Of a DNA stretch of 64,000 nucleotides, positions 8,923 through 18,867 are shown piece after piece. The translations under genes and the position numbers were made by a program. The notes below the pieces were generated by a model. The model was not told where the DNA came from and ran no database searches. It saw nothing but the letters and a program-made list of their open reading frames with translations. This DNA comes from Bacillus sp. ISL-34 (lineage in GTDB: Bacteria; Bacillota; Bacilli; Bacillales; DSM-1321), in NCBI RefSeq assembly GCF_018613325.1, contig NZ_JAGGQJ010000036.1, forward strand, positions 124,001-188,000, given 5' to 3'. Each line of letters opens with the position of its first letter. The stretch's first letter is position 1.

Positions 8923-9195
8923 TTACTTGCTGTTTTTTGCAACATGGAATTTTTCCATGATGCCTTGTGTAGAGAATAAGTTACGTACTGTATCAGATGG
9001 TTTAGCTCCATCTTGTAACCATTTAAGAGCAAGCTCTTCGTTGATTTCAACTTTAGCTGGTTGAGTCACCGGGTTATAAGTTCCTACCACTTCAATGTAA
9101 CGTCCGTCACGTGGTGAACGAGAATCTGCAACTACAATACGATAGAAAGGAGATTTTTTAGCTCCCATACGTTTTAAGCGAATTTTTACTGCCAT
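8923..9195 (-). CDS. rpsP: 30S ribosomal protein S16
   Basis: Small-subunit protein needed for early 30S assembly. The N terminus [20 protein letters not shown] and the segment [18 protein letters not shown] are the S16 signature. Start at ATG 9195 gives 90 residues, the standard size, with GGAGGTG upstream; an 11-codon upstream extension lacks support. It heads the rpsP-khpA unit with a good promoter just upstream, so it can be expressed separately from ylxM-ffh. Confidence 0.98.
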   Translation of the reverse strand: MAVKIRLKRMGAKKSPFYRIVVADSRSPRDGRYIEVVGTYNPVTQPAKVEINEELALKWLQDGAKPSDTVRNLFSTQGIMEKFHVAKNSK

Positions 9196-9234
9196 TTTAA
9201 ATAAGCACCTCCGAATAGTTTCACACAAGATAGT

Positions 9235-9264
9235 ATAATATCAAATGTCTTGCATGTTTGTAAA
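9235..9264 (-). promoter_or_regulatory. Sigma-A promoter of rpsP
   Basis: On the minus strand TTTACA (9259-9264) and TATTAT (9235-9240) are separated by 18 bases, with TATACT overlapping slightly downstream. The ATG of rpsP is about 40 bases further on. Confidence 0.65.
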
Positions 9265-9347
9265 GGTTTTTTTCTTAACAGGTAAAAAAAGTGTTGAAAT
9301 ACATGGCTTCGACCCGTATTTCGCCTCGATTTTGCCTAAAATAAACC

Positions 9348-10688
9348 TTACATGAACGGGAATTTGAATCCCTTTTTCTTTCCTTTTTGCATGTTCGTAA
9401 CCTGTTTCATCATCTTTTTCATTTCTTCGAATTGCTTCAGTAGACGGTTCACTTCTTGAATCGATCTGCCACTTCCTTTGGCAATCCGTTTCTTGCGGGA
9501 TGCATTCATGGTTTCCGGATGTTCCTTTTCATGCGTTGTCATTGAACGGATGATAGCTTCGACATGACCGATTTGTTTCTCATCGATCTGAAGGTTGTCC
9601 ATCCCTTTCATTTTATTCGCACCGGGAATCATTTTCAGAATATCATCAAGCGGTCCCATATTCCGCACCTGACCAAGCTGATCAAGGAAATCATCAAAGG
9701 TAAAAGTGGCTGTACGCATCTTTTTCTCTAATTCTTTCGCTTTTTCTTCATCTACATTGGCCTGTGCTTTTTCGATAAGGGTCAATACATCACCCATGCC
9801 GAGGATCCTTGACGCCATCCGTTCTGGATGGAACGCTTCAAGTGCATCCAATTTTTCACCCATACCGACGAATTTAATCGGCGTGTCGGTGACTGAACGA
9901 ATTGAAAGTGCCGCACCACCACGTGTATCCCCATCAAGTTTCGTTAATACGACTCCTGTCAGGCCTAGCTGTTCATTGAAGCTTTGGGCTACATTGACCG
10001 CATCCTGACCGGTCATCGCATCGACAACCAGGAAGATTTCATCAGGTTTTGTCAACTCTTTGATATCCTTCAGTTCGCCCATCAAGTTTTCATCAACATG
10101 AAGGCGGCCTGCGGTATCAATCAACACATAATCATGATGTTCTTCCTTAGCTTTTTCAATTGCCTGTTTGGCAATTTCAACAGGACTTACCTGGTCCCCA
10201 AGGGAGAAAACAGGCATGCTTAACTGTTTGCCAAGTGTTTCAAGCTGCTTAATCGCCGCCGGACGGTAAATATCAGCCGCAACGAGCAATGGCTTACGGT
10301 TGTATTTTTTCCTAAGAAGATTGGCAAGCTTTCCTGTGGTCGTCGTTTTACCTGCACCTTGAAGACCTACCATCATAATGACAGTCGGTGGTTTCGAGGC
10401 AACGGCAATCTTGCTTTGTTCGCCGCCCATCAGCTCCGTCAACTCTTCCTTGACTACCTTTATTACCTGTTGACCGGGGGTTAAGCTTTTCAGCACTTCC
10501 TGACCTACCGAACGTTCACTGACACGTTTTACAAAATCCTTCACGACCTTAAAGTTAACATCCGCTTCAAGCAGGGCCAATCGAACTTCACGCATCATTT
10601 CTTTAACGTCCGCTTCGTTGACCTTCCCTTTTCCACGAATCTTTTGCATCGTGCTCTGCAGTCGGTCGGCCAATCCTTCAAATGCCAT
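9348..10688 (-). CDS. ffh: Signal recognition particle protein Ffh
   Basis: GTPase of the signal recognition particle: it binds the 4.5S/6S-like scRNA and hydrophobic signal sequences and hands ribosomes to FtsY at the membrane. Order of domains: N helical bundle (1-85), G domain with GLQGAGKTTTTGKLA near 105, DTAGR near 190 and TKLDGDTRGG near 245, and a methionine-rich M domain from about 300 ending in FEEMKKMMKQVTNMQKGKKK. 446 residues equals the Bacillus length. It follows ylxM by 11 bases, the conserved SRP pair. Confidence 0.98.
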   Translation of the reverse strand: MAFEGLADRLQSTMQKIRGKGKVNEADVKEMMREVRLALLEADVNFKVVKDFVKRVSERSVGQEVLKSLTPGQQVIKVVKEELTELMGGEQSKIAVASKPPTVIMMVGLQGAGKTTTTGKLANLLRKKYNRKPLLVAADIYRPAAIKQLETLGKQLSMPVFSLGDQVSPVEIAKQAIEKAKEEHHDYVLIDTAGRLHVDENLMGELKDIKELTKPDEIFLVVDAMTGQDAVNVAQSFNEQLGLTGVVLTKLDGDTRGGAALSIRSVTDTPIKFVGMGEKLDALEAFHPERMASRILGMGDVLTLIEKAQANVDEEKAKELEKKMRTATFTFDDFLDQLGQVRNMGPLDDILKMIPGANKMKGMDNLQIDEKQIGHVEAIIRSMTTHEKEHPETMNASRKKRIAKGSGRSIQEVNRLLKQFEEMKKMMKQVTNMQKGKKKGFKFPFM

Positions 10689-10699
10689 ATTGCCGCCTC

Positions 10700-11032
10700 C
10701 TAATCCAACTTCTCAAGCGTTGTGATTGCGTCTAGCAGCTTCTCTTTTGAAAAGGATTCCTTTTCTAAGAGTCCCTTCATATTCGCAATCCACTGGTTAC
10801 GCTCTTGAAATTTTTGAAATAACAATAGCTTTGCTTCATATTCCTCAAGCATCGCTTCTGTTCTTTTTATATTATCATAGACTGCCTGCCTACTTACTTC
10901 GTATTCATCGGCAATCTCGCCAAGAGAGTAATCATCCAGATAGTAGAGGGACATGTAGCTCTGCTGCTTCTCTGTTAACAACGATTGGTAAAAGTCATAC
11001 AAATAATTAATCCGCGTTGTCTTTTCAAGCAT
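10700..11032 (-). CDS. ylxM: SRP-associated regulatory protein YlxM
   Basis: 110-residue helix-turn-helix protein of the YlxM/p13 family. The central part [25 protein letters not shown] is a sigma-70 region 4-like HTH. In Gram-positive bacteria YlxM is encoded directly before ffh and is reported to associate with the SRP, modulating Ffh/FtsY GTPase activity. Here it is first in the ylxM-ffh unit with a near-consensus promoter of its own and an intact family length. Confidence 0.95.
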   Translation of the reverse strand: MLEKTTRINYLYDFYQSLLTEKQQSYMSLYYLDDYSLGEIADEYEVSRQAVYDNIKRTEAMLEEYEAKLLLFQKFQERNQWIANMKGLLEKESFSKEKLLDAITTLEKLD

Positions 11033-11079
11033 CTTAGCAAGCCTCCCTGCTGTTAAGTGAAAACCCTTTACAAGTTTAT

Positions 11080-11108
11080 ATTGTAAAGCCTTGTTTATTT
11101 GATGTCAA
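11080..11108 (-). promoter_or_regulatory. Strong sigma-A promoter of ylxM-ffh
   Basis: On the minus strand a consensus TTGACA (11103-11108) and TACAAT (11080-11085) are exactly 17 bases apart. ylxM starts about 48 bases downstream. Confidence 0.75.
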
Positions 11109-11181
11109 GTTAAACTCCTTACCACGTGTTGCAAAGCATTATTTTTTTCTTTTTCAGCCTCTTTTTTGGACCTTGCACTAT

Positions 11182-11210
11182 AAAAAAACGGAAGAGAATC
11201 ATCTCTTCCG
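11182..11210 (-). terminator. Terminator after ftsY
   Basis: On the minus strand CGGAAGAGA pairs with TCTCTTCCG around a four-base loop, followed by seven T. It ends the rnc-smc-ftsY transcript 15 bases after the ftsY stop. Confidence 0.9.
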
Positions 11211-11224
11211 GCTTACAATTTTTC

Positions 11225-12241
11225 TTATACCTCTTCTTTATCGATGATATCAGCAAAAAGGCCATAAACATATTTCTCAGCATCGAATTCCTGTAGATCG
11301 TCCATTTTTTCACCTAACCCGACAAATTTAACGGGAATGGCCAATTCATTGCGAATCGCCAAAACAATTCCACCTTTTGCGGTGCCATCAAGCTTTGTTA
11401 AAACAATACCGGAAACATTTGTCGCTTCCTTGAATGTCTTGGCCTGAATAAGGGCATTTTGTCCAGTTGTAGCATCAAGGGCAAGCAGCACCTCGTGTGG
11501 TGCACCTGGTACTTCACGTTCAATTACACGTTTCACCTTTTCCAATTCCTTCATTAAATTCACTTTATTTTGTAAGCGACCGGCAGTGTCACAGATCAGG
11601 ATATCCGCTTTTCGTGCCTTGGCGGCCTGAATGGCGTCGAACATGACCGCTGCAGGGTCAGAGCCTTCACCCTGTTTGATTACACTGACACCGACACGCT
11701 CTCCCCAAACCTCAAGTTGTTCAATCGCACCGGCCCGGAAGGTATCCCCTGCAGCCAATACGACAGATTTACCTTCTGTTTTGAATTTATGGGCAAGTTT
11801 ACCAATGGTCGTCGTTTTACCTACCCCATTAACCCCTACAAACAAAATGACCGTCAAACCTTCTTCTTGTATATTCAGGCTTGAAGTCGCTTCATCATCA
11901 CCTTGGTAGATTTCAACAAGCTTTTCGGAAATAACGGACTGCACTTCCCTCGTATCAGAGATATTGCGAAGCTTGACTTCCATTTTTAATTGATCAATCA
12001 GTTCCATCACAGTATCGAAGCCAACATCAGCCTGTATCAGGATTTCTTCAAGTTCTTCAAAAAAGTCCTCATCCACTTTCCGATAACGGGCAACAAGTTC
12101 ATTAACCCTTCCCGTAAAGGAATTCCTCGTCTTTGACAAACCTTGCTTGAATTTTTCCCCTATGGATATTTCAGCTTCAACTGATTTTTCTTTTTCTTCC
12201 TGGGTCGTAAATTTCTCTTTTAGCTTTTTGAAAAAACTCAT
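11225..12241 (-). CDS. ftsY: Signal recognition particle receptor FtsY
   Basis: Membrane-associated SRP receptor GTPase. An acidic, lysine-rich N-terminal helix (about residues 1-30) is followed by the N domain and a G domain with GVNGVGKTTTIGKLAHKF near 140, DTAGRLQNK near 220 and TKLDGTAKGG near 280. 338 residues is typical for the short Bacillus FtsY, which lacks the long acidic A domain of enterics. It follows smc by 27 bases and is the last gene before a terminator. Confidence 0.98.
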   Translation of the reverse strand: MSFFKKLKEKFTTQEEKEKSVEAEISIGEKFKQGLSKTRNSFTGRVNELVARYRKVDEDFFEELEEILIQADVGFDTVMELIDQLKMEVKLRNISDTREVQSVISEKLVEIYQGDDEATSSLNIQEEGLTVILFVGVNGVGKTTTIGKLAHKFKTEGKSVVLAAGDTFRAGAIEQLEVWGERVGVSVIKQGEGSDPAAVMFDAIQAAKARKADILICDTAGRLQNKVNLMKELEKVKRVIEREVPGAPHEVLLALDATTGQNALIQAKTFKEATNVSGIVLTKLDGTAKGGIVLAIRNELAIPVKFVGLGEKMDDLQEFDAEKYVYGLFADIIDKEEV

Positions 12242-12268
12242 TGTCCCACTTCCTCTAATTCATGAATT

Positions 12269-15200
12269 TTAAACTTCAATAAAGTTTTCTGATTCTTCCA
12301 TCCGGACGGAAACAAGTTTGGAGACGCCTGACTCCTGCATCGTAATGCCATATAGGACATCTGCCTCTTCCATCGTGCCTTTGCGGTGAGTAATCACGAT
12401 GAATTGCGTTTCCCTGCTGAACTTCCTTAAAAATTGGCTGAACCGGACGACATTCGCCTCATCAAGCGCTGCCTCGACTTCATCAAGGATACAGAAAGGC
12501 ACAGGACGCACTTTTAGAATGGAGAATAAAAGGGCTATGGCTGTCAATGCTCGTTCTCCCCCGGATAAGAGGCTCAAATTTTGCAGTTTTTTCCCAGGAG
12601 GCTGTGCAATGATATCCACCCCTGTATTTAGTAAATCATCCGGATTCGTCAGTTTCAGCTCCGCTCTGCCTCCTCCAAATAAAGCTTTGAAGACTTGTTC
12701 GAATTCTTCACGGATCGAATAGAAGGTATCCGCAAAGCGCCGTTTCATTTCATCATCCATTTCATCGATGACTTGGAATAATGTATCTTTCGCCTGTTGA
12801 AGGTCTTCCTTTTGACTTAGAAGGAATTCATAGCGTTCAGCTACACGTGCGTATTCATCAATTGCACCTAGATTCACCGTCCCCAGTTCCTCGATTGCAA
12901 GCTTGATGAGCTTCACCCTTTTTTGAGCTTCTTCTGCAGGCATCATCAATGGATACTGTTCTTTAGCACCTTCAAAGGTTAGGGTATATTCTTCTCTCAA
13001 GTGGTCGAGGCGATTTTCCAGTTCGACATCCAGACGAGTTAATTTCACTTCTTCATCCTTTATCACTTCGACAATGCCTCTATAAAGGCGATTTTCTTCT
13101 TTCAAGGACAGTTCAAGCGATTCAACTTGCGTTAGAAGCTCGTTTTTTTCCTGTTTTTTTATGGTGATTCCTTCAATTGCTCCATTTTTGTCGAGCAATT
13201 TCTGCTGAGCCATATCTTCCAGGGACTCTTCCCCGCTTGAACTGTCTGTCATTTCATTGGTCAGTAGCCCTAAATCATCTTTGTTTTCGGCAAGCCTGCT
13301 TGTTTCCTTAGAAAGATCCGATTCAATGCGTTCCATCTTCTCTTTTTGGTTTTGCAGCTGCCCACGCTTAGAAGCGAGCATTACCCTCAGTTCATTCGTT
13401 TCTTCAGCAAGGCTCTCTTTAGAAGATTGTTGAGATTGCTTTTGTTCGGTCATTTCGGAAATCAGTCGGTCCAGCCCTTCAATTTCCGATTTACATGATT
13501 CCAAAAGTTCTTCCAATTCTTCAAGTCTTGCTGTTTTTTGCTGTTGTTCTTCTAAATATGAATTTTTATCCAAATCATAAAGATGCAGCCGTTCATTCAC
13601 ATTTCTTTCCTGCAGCTCCACTTCACGGAGTTCGCCCTTAAGGGTTTGTTCTTGTAATCGAAGTCTCTCTCCTGTTTTTCTGGTTTGTTCAAGCGTTTGC
13701 TCTTGGACACCCACATCCACTTTAAGCTGTTTGACTTGCTTTTCTAGCTGATTCGTTTTAGCTTCCATGTCAGCAAGTTTTTGTTGGAGCTCTTCCAATT
13801 CCGTCTTCCTTGAAAGCAGCGAGGTCGTTTTTTGCTTTAAGGCCCCACCAGTCATAGAACCGCCTGGATTGACGATATCCCCTTCAAGTGTTACGAAGCG
13901 GAAACGGTGCTGCATCATTTTCGCCAGGTCATTTGCACCTTTTAAATCTGTGGTGATCATCACGGTTCCCAATAGGTTTTCAGCAATCGCTGCATGCCTA
14001 TCATCATATTGGATCAATGAGGATCCAGTCCCTACAAAAGCTGAATGACTCTTCAGCATCGATAATTGGTTAGCTGATATCTCTCTTGCCTTTATGACTG
14101 ATAATGGCAAGAACGTCGCACGCCCATACCTATTTTTCTTCAAGAAGGAAATGGCTTCCCGTGCATGCTCTTCGCGTTCCACGACAACATGCTGCATCGC
14201 TCCGCCCAGTGCCGTTTCGATGGCCGTTTCATATTCCTTTGGAACCTTTATCAATTCCGCAACTGCCCCTTCAATGCCTCGGAGGGTTTCTTTCGCTTTC
14301 AAAACCTCTTTTACACCCTGAAAGAAGCCTGCATAATCATCTTCCATTTCTTCAAGCAGTTCCTTACGTGATTTTGCCTGTTGAAGGAATTGATAGGCCT
14401 TATAAAGGGTGGTTTCTTGTTTTTGATACGTATCTTTTGCCGCATTCAATTTATTCTGCTGATTCCGGAAATAAGTGACATGCTCTTCAAGCTGCTTGGT
14501 CATATTGTCCATCAGCTGTGAATATTCCATTTTTTTAGCAGTGATATCCATTCTTTCGGTTAAGAACTTTTCATTTTCCATATCAAGTTTAGCATTTCTA
14601 TGTTCCTGCTGTGTTAGCTGCTGAAGCAGGTACTGTTTTTCATTTTTAGCCGATGCCTGCTTATTCAACCACTCGATATAGTCACTCTTTTTCGCTTCGA
14701 TCATCGCTTCGATATCACTATTGAATAGGCCCAGGCTTTTTTGTTTTTCATGTAAGGTTTCAGAAATCCTTTTCACTTCCAAGTTCAGTGCATTCAGGAT
14801 TTCCGTTTCTCTTTCCTTTTGCAAAGACAAACGTTCGACGGCAGCCTCACCTTCCACAATCGCTTTTTCCAGCTGTGACTTGTTTTGGGCGGCATTTTTT
14901 TTCCGTTCTTTCAAAACTTCTTTACGGCCTTCAAGCTTTTCAAGTTCTTCGCTGGCATTCAGGAGAATTTCCTGAAGGCCATTGATCGATGTCTCAAGCG
15001 TCGCAAGACTATCCCTTAGCTTTTTGAGATGCGCTTCCCTGTCATGAAGCTGTCCTGCCATTTGCTGTTCCATTTCATTATGTTTTTCAAGTTCCTGTGA
15101 TAGTTTTTCCCATTTTTCATAAAGTTCTTCTATTTCAAAAACGGTTAAAGCCACTTCTATTTGCTCAAGCTCGTCTTTCTTCGCCAAAAATTCCTTGGCG

Positions 15201-15832
15201 AGGGAAGACTGAATTTTTAACGGCTCCACCTGCCCCTCCAATTCATGGAGGATATCATGGACACGGTTTAAGTTATCCTGTGTTTCCGTCAGCTTCGATT
15301 CCGCTTTTCGTTTTCTCGTTTTATACTTCAGGACACCGGCTGCTTCTTCAAAAATCACTCGTCTTTCTTCAGCCTTACTGCTAAGGATCTCTTCCACTTT
15401 CCCTTGGCTGATGATGGAAAACGCTTCTCTCCCAAGACCAGAATCCATGAAAAGGTCTATGATGTCTTTCAGGCGGCAACCTTGATTATTAATGAAAAAT
15501 TCACTTTCTCCCGATCGATAAACACGTCTTGTCACACTGACTTCATGAAAGTCAATCGGCAGGGAATTGGTCTCGTTATCAAGGGTCAATGATACTTCCG
15601 CAAAATTCAACGCTTTCCTCGTGTCACTTCCCGAAAAGATGATATCTTCCATTTTTGCTCCACGCAGTGATTTCGCAGACTGCTCTCCAAGTACCCATCG
15701 GACTGCATCGGTCACATTACTTTTACCGCTTCCGTTTGGTCCGACCACTGCCGTGACACCAGGTACAAAATCAATCGAAATTTTCTCTGCGAAAGATTTA
15801 AATCCTACAACGTCCAAACGTTTGAGGAACAT
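12269..15832 (-). CDS. smc: Chromosome partition protein SMC
   Basis: ATPase that, with ScpA and ScpB, loads at parS/ParB and compacts and aligns chromosome arms. N-terminal Walker A VVGPNGSGKSNVTDA near residue 32, long coiled coils (about 165-500 and 670-1020), a hinge domain in between (FFQGVKEVL... to NPGGSMTGG), and C-terminal signature LLSGGERALTAIALLF with Walker B PFCILDEVEAALDEANV. Start at ATG 15832 (MFLKRLDVVGFKSF) gives 1187 residues, the family size; an upstream ATG would add 8 codons inside rnc. The upstream neighbour is rnc, downstream is ftsY, the usual Bacillus order. Confidence 0.98.
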   Translation of the reverse strand: MFLKRLDVVGFKSFAEKISIDFVPGVTAVVGPNGSGKSNVTDAVRWVLGEQSAKSLRGAKMEDIIFSGSDTRKALNFAEVSLTLDNETNSLPIDFHEVSVTRRVYRSGESEFFINNQGCRLKDIIDLFMDSGLGREAFSIISQGKVEEILSSKAEERRVIFEEAAGVLKYKTRKRKAESKLTETQDNLNRVHDILHELEGQVEPLKIQSSLAKEFLAKKDELEQIEVALTVFEIEELYEKWEKLSQELEKHNEMEQQMAGQLHDREAHLKKLRDSLATLETSINGLQEILLNASEELEKLEGRKEVLKERKKNAAQNKSQLEKAIVEGEAAVERLSLQKERETEILNALNLEVKRISETLHEKQKSLGLFNSDIEAMIEAKKSDYIEWLNKQASAKNEKQYLLQQLTQQEHRNAKLDMENEKFLTERMDITAKKMEYSQLMDNMTKQLEEHVTYFRNQQNKLNAAKDTYQKQETTLYKAYQFLQQAKSRKELLEEMEDDYAGFFQGVKEVLKAKETLRGIEGAVAELIKVPKEYETAIETALGGAMQHVVVEREEHAREAISFLKKNRYGRATFLPLSVIKAREISANQLSMLKSHSAFVGTGSSLIQYDDRHAAIAENLLGTVMITTDLKGANDLAKMMQHRFRFVTLEGDIVNPGGSMTGGALKQKTTSLLSRKTELEELQQKLADMEAKTNQLEKQVKQLKVDVGVQEQTLEQTRKTGERLRLQEQTLKGELREVELQERNVNERLHLYDLDKNSYLEEQQQKTARLEELEELLESCKSEIEGLDRLISEMTEQKQSQQSSKESLAEETNELRVMLASKRGQLQNQKEKMERIESDLSKETSRLAENKDDLGLLTNEMTDSSSGEESLEDMAQQKLLDKNGAIEGITIKKQEKNELLTQVESLELSLKEENRLYRGIVEVIKDEEVKLTRLDVELENRLDHLREEYTLTFEGAKEQYPLMMPAEEAQKRVKLIKLAIEELGTVNLGAIDEYARVAERYEFLLSQKEDLQQAKDTLFQVIDEMDDEMKRRFADTFYSIREEFEQVFKALFGGGRAELKLTNPDDLLNTGVDIIAQPPGKKLQNLSLLSGGERALTAIALLFSILKVRPVPFCILDEVEAALDEANVVRFSQFLRKFSRETQFIVITHRKGTMEEADVLYGITMQESGVSKLVSVRMEESENFIEV

Positions 15833-15852
15833 GACCTTTCCCCCTCTACTGT

Positions 15853-16596
15853 TCAACTATCTTGTTGATTTTTTTCTTTTAAAACGATCAATGCATGCTC
15901 GGCAGCATGCTGCTCCGCTTCTTTTTTGGACTTTCCTATTCCAGAGCCAAGTTCTTCCCCATTCAGGGAGACCGTCGAAACAAACTCCCGATTATGAGCC
16001 GGTCCTTTTTCCTGCAAGATCTTATATTGCAGGACCCCGATGGCATCGCGCTGGATCAGCTCCTGAAGCTGGCTCTTATAATCCATCACATGAGAAAAAG
16101 CACCCTCGTCTATCTTCGGAAACACGACATTCGTCAAAAACTGCACAACTGGCTCTAATCCTTGATCAAGGTACAAAGCACCAATATAGGCTTCGAATAC
16201 ATCCGCAAGCATGGCAGGGCGTTCTCTTCCACCTGTCATTTCTTCCCCTTTTCCGAGTAATACATATTCCCCGTAAGAAAGGCTATTGGCAAAAGCAACA
16301 AGTGAAGGCTCACACACAATGGCTGCCCTCAGTTTGGTAAGTTCACCTTCGCTCATCATCGGATATTTTTGATATAAGTATTTAGAGATGGTCAGTTCAA
16401 GTACAGCGTCCCCCAAGAATTCAAGCCTTTCATTATCTTCATAAGGCTTACGGCGATGCTCATTCACATAAGATGAATGTGTAAAAGCTTGTTTCAATAA
16501 ATTTTCATCTTTAAAATGAAAACCCAGATTTTCTTGCAACTGTTTAAATTTATTATCCTTTATTGATGGTTTACGATTATTTCCGTTCCTACGCAT
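15853..16596 (-). CDS. rnc: Ribonuclease III
   Basis: Double-strand RNA endonuclease that processes rRNA, scRNA and toxin mRNAs. The catalytic signature [21 protein letters not shown] lies near residue 60, the second acidic cluster [16 protein letters not shown] near 135, and the dsRNA-binding domain occupies about 175-245 ([11 protein letters not shown]... to [19 protein letters not shown]). Start at ATG 16596 (MRRNGNN, 247 aa) has GGAGGG upstream; a nine-codon longer frame is less likely. It precedes smc by 20 bases and follows acpP beyond a terminator. Confidence 0.97.
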   Translation of the reverse strand: MRRNGNNRKPSIKDNKFKQLQENLGFHFKDENLLKQAFTHSSYVNEHRRKPYEDNERLEFLGDAVLELTISKYLYQKYPMMSEGELTKLRAAIVCEPSLVAFANSLSYGEYVLLGKGEEMTGGRERPAMLADVFEAYIGALYLDQGLEPVVQFLTNVVFPKIDEGAFSHVMDYKSQLQELIQRDAIGVLQYKILQEKGPAHNREFVSTVSLNGEELGSGIGKSKKEAEQHAAEHALIVLKEKNQQDS

Positions 16597-16818
16597 CACA
16601 CAAAACCCTCCACAACGGTTCAAAAAGCATATTTTTCCAATATATAAAAAGAAACCTGGCAGGAATTCCTGTCAAGCTTTCCTATGTACCATCATACATT
16701 ATTATCCGCTTAAAGAAAACTAATGGCAAAGACCACTGCCATGCAGGCGGGGCTTACCCCATGTACATGCTCATTCCCTTATCTGCCGCTGCATCATACT
16801 TCTTTAAGCAATAAGAGA

Positions 16819-16842
16819 AAGCCCCGTTAAAAAACGGAGCTT
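16819..16842 (-). terminator. Terminator after acpP
   Basis: On the minus strand AAGCTCCGTT pairs with AACGGGGCTT (one G-T pair) and runs into TTCTCTT. It lies 19 bases beyond the acpP stop, ends the fapR-to-acpP operon and leaves rnc-smc-ftsY about 220 bases further on; the T-run is poor, so read-through is likely. Confidence 0.65.
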
Positions 16843-16861
16843 TTAGTCAAATGACAATTCA

Positions 16862-17095
16862 TTACATAGTGCTTTGTATGTAATTCACAGCATCACCTAC
16901 TGTGGCGATTTTTTCAGCGTCATCGTCCGAAATTTCCATATCAAACTCGTCTTCGAATTCCATGACTAGTTCAACTACATCCAGGGAATCGGCACCAAGA
17001 TCTTCTTTGAAAGAAGCTTCAAGTTTTACCTCTGATTCTTCTACGTTCAAACGATCTACAACGATTTTAGTTACTCTTTCTAATACATCTGCCAA
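16862..17095 (-). CDS. acpP: Acyl carrier protein (TTG start)
   Basis: Carries growing acyl chains on 4'-phosphopantetheine during fatty acid synthesis and donates them to PlsX. The modification site is the serine of [19 protein letters not shown] place the start at TTG 17095, giving (M)[15 protein letters not shown] and 77 residues, exactly the family length, with GGGGAGGTG upstream; the in-frame GTG at 17104 overlaps that ribosome site. It follows fabG by 57 bases and closes the FapR-controlled cluster. Confidence 0.97.
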   Translation of the reverse strand: MADVLERVTKIVVDRLNVEESEVKLEASFKEDLGADSLDVVELVMEFEDEFDMEISDDDAEKIATVGDAVNYIQSTM

Positions 17096-17152
17096 TGTGT
17101 TCACCTCCCCTCAAGACATTATAAATTAATTTCGAAAAAAATCAAAGAAAAC

Positions 17153-17896
17153 TTACATGACCATGCCGCCATCTACATGAAGAGTTTGCCCGGTCATATA
17201 TTTGCTGGCATCGGAAGCGAGGAAAGACGCCACTGCAGCAATATCTTTAGGGTCACCGAACCGTGCAAGCGGAATTTGGTCCAGCATGGCTTTTTGGACG
17301 TCTTCAGGCAATTCCCCAGTCATATCCGTTGAGATGAAACCTGGGGCAATCGCATTGACCGTAATGCCTCTTGAAGCAAGTTCCTTTGCCGTGGTTTTAG
17401 TCAAACCGATCACTCCAGCTTTAGCCGCTACATAATTAGCCTGCCCTGCATTTCCGCTGACGCCGACGATCGATGCCATATTGATGATCCTGCCGCTGCG
17501 CTGCTTCATCATTTGCCTTGTAACCGCCTTTGTGCATAGGAATACGCCTTTAAGATTCGTATTGATCACAGAATCCCATTCATCTTCTTTCATACGCATC
17601 AATAGGTTATCACGTGTGATGCCTGCATTATTTACCAGGATATCCACTCTGTCAAACTGTTCGACGACCTCTTTGATCATGCTTGTCACCAAATCACTGT
17701 TTGCAACATCGCATTGGATGGCGAATGCTTTACGGCCTAATGCCTTGATTTCATCAACCACTTCATTCGCTTTAGCTTCACTGCCGGAATAGTTGATGGC
17801 AACGTCAGCTCCCTGACGGGCAAGTTCCAATGCAACTTCCCTGCCAATACCTCGTGAAGCTCCCGTTACAAGTGCTTTTTTACCTTCGAGGATCAT
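17153..17896 (-). CDS. fabG: 3-oxoacyl-ACP reductase
   Basis: NADPH-dependent reductase of the type II fatty acid elongation cycle. It is a short-chain dehydrogenase with the cofactor motif [13 protein letters not shown] near residue 10, the NNAG motif near 88, and the catalytic Ser in MASIVGVSG and Tyr-Lys in YVAAKAG. 247 residues is standard. Its ATG overlaps the fabD stop by four bases (ATGA), so the two are likely coupled. Confidence 0.98.
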   Translation of the reverse strand: MILEGKKALVTGASRGIGREVALELARQGADVAINYSGSEAKANEVVDEIKALGRKAFAIQCDVANSDLVTSMIKEVVEQFDRVDILVNNAGITRDNLLMRMKEDEWDSVINTNLKGVFLCTKAVTRQMMKQRSGRIINMASIVGVSGNAGQANYVAAKAGVIGLTKTTAKELASRGITVNAIAPGFISTDMTGELPEDVQKAMLDQIPLARFGDPKDIAAVASFLASDASKYMTGQTLHVDGGMVM

Positions 17897-18840
17897 GCTT
17901 GTACCCCCTTCAATGTTTCAATTGTTTTAGTTAGAGTATCTATATCGGATACCGAGTGAATTTGAACGGAACGATCAATTTTCTTTATCAATCCGCCTAA
18001 TACTTTCCCAGGGCCCACCTCGATGAACGTATCCACGCCCAATTCCAGTAGATTTTTCACACTGTCCTCCCAAAGGACCGGTGAATACAGCTGTTCGATC
18101 AATTTTTCTTTTATTTCGGCAGGTGCTGTAATGGGCTTAGCCGTTACGTTTGAAATGACAGGAATTTCTGCCTGTTTGAAGCTTACTTCATCGAGGACAC
18201 CCTGTAATTTTTCTGCTGCCGGTTTCATTAATTCCGAATGGAACGGTCCACTCACTTCAAGTGGAAGAGCCCGTTTAGCCCCATTTTCCTTGGCTTTTGC
18301 ACTTGCAAGTTTAACCCCTTCGGAGGTGCCTGAAATGACGATTTGCCCTGGACAATTAATATTGGCCAATTGAACGGATTCACCTTTGGCCGTAATTTCA
18401 GAAGTGACTTCAGATAGAGCTTCACGGTCCATTCCCAATATCGCAGCCATTGATCCTTGGCCATTTGGTACCGCAGCTTCCATGAATTCACCACGTTTAC
18501 GCACTGTATATACGGCATCTTCAAAAGAAATTGCACCAGATGCCACTAATGCCGTATATTCACCTAAACTGTGTCCGGCTGTATAATCGGGTTTGATCCC
18601 CGCCTCTTCCAGCTCCTTGACAAAAGCATAACTCGTGGTCAATAAAGCAGGCTGTGCATTATAAGTCACCGTTAATTCTTGTTGTGTGCCATTAAAGATC
18701 AATTCGGATAGTGGAAAATCAAGTTTCTCATCTGCTGATCGAAAAATTTGCTGAGCACGCTCGTTTTCCTGAAATAAGCCATGCCCCATTCCTATTGATT
18801 GTGATCCTTGTCCTGGAAAGACAAAAGCAATTTTACCCAT
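17893..18840 (-). CDS. fabD: Malonyl-CoA:ACP transacylase
   Basis: Transfers malonyl groups from CoA to ACP, supplying the elongation substrate. The nucleophile elbow [15 protein letters not shown] near residue 90, the N-terminal FPGQGSQ box and the catalytic His in SGPFHSELM near 200 are all intact. 315 residues is normal. It lies between plsX (27 bases upstream) and fabG (four-base overlap) in the FapR regulon cluster. Confidence 0.98.
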   Translation of the reverse strand: MGKIAFVFPGQGSQSIGMGHGLFQENERAQQIFRSADEKLDFPLSELIFNGTQQELTVTYNAQPALLTTSYAFVKELEEAGIKPDYTAGHSLGEYTALVASGAISFEDAVYTVRKRGEFMEAAVPNGQGSMAAILGMDREALSEVTSEITAKGESVQLANINCPGQIVISGTSEGVKLASAKAKENGAKRALPLEVSGPFHSELMKPAAEKLQGVLDEVSFKQAEIPVISNVTAKPITAPAEIKEKLIEQLYSPVLWEDSVKNLLELGVDTFIEVGPGKVLGGLIKKIDRSVQIHSVSDIDTLTKTIETLKGVQA

Positions 18841-18867
18841 ATGTTACTCCCCTGCCTCTATGATTTA

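Noticed and set aside
15567..16340. 257-codon plus-strand ORF across the smc start and rnc
   Set aside because: It is antisense to two well-conserved genes, has no recognisable domain, and its composition is explained by the opposite reading frames.
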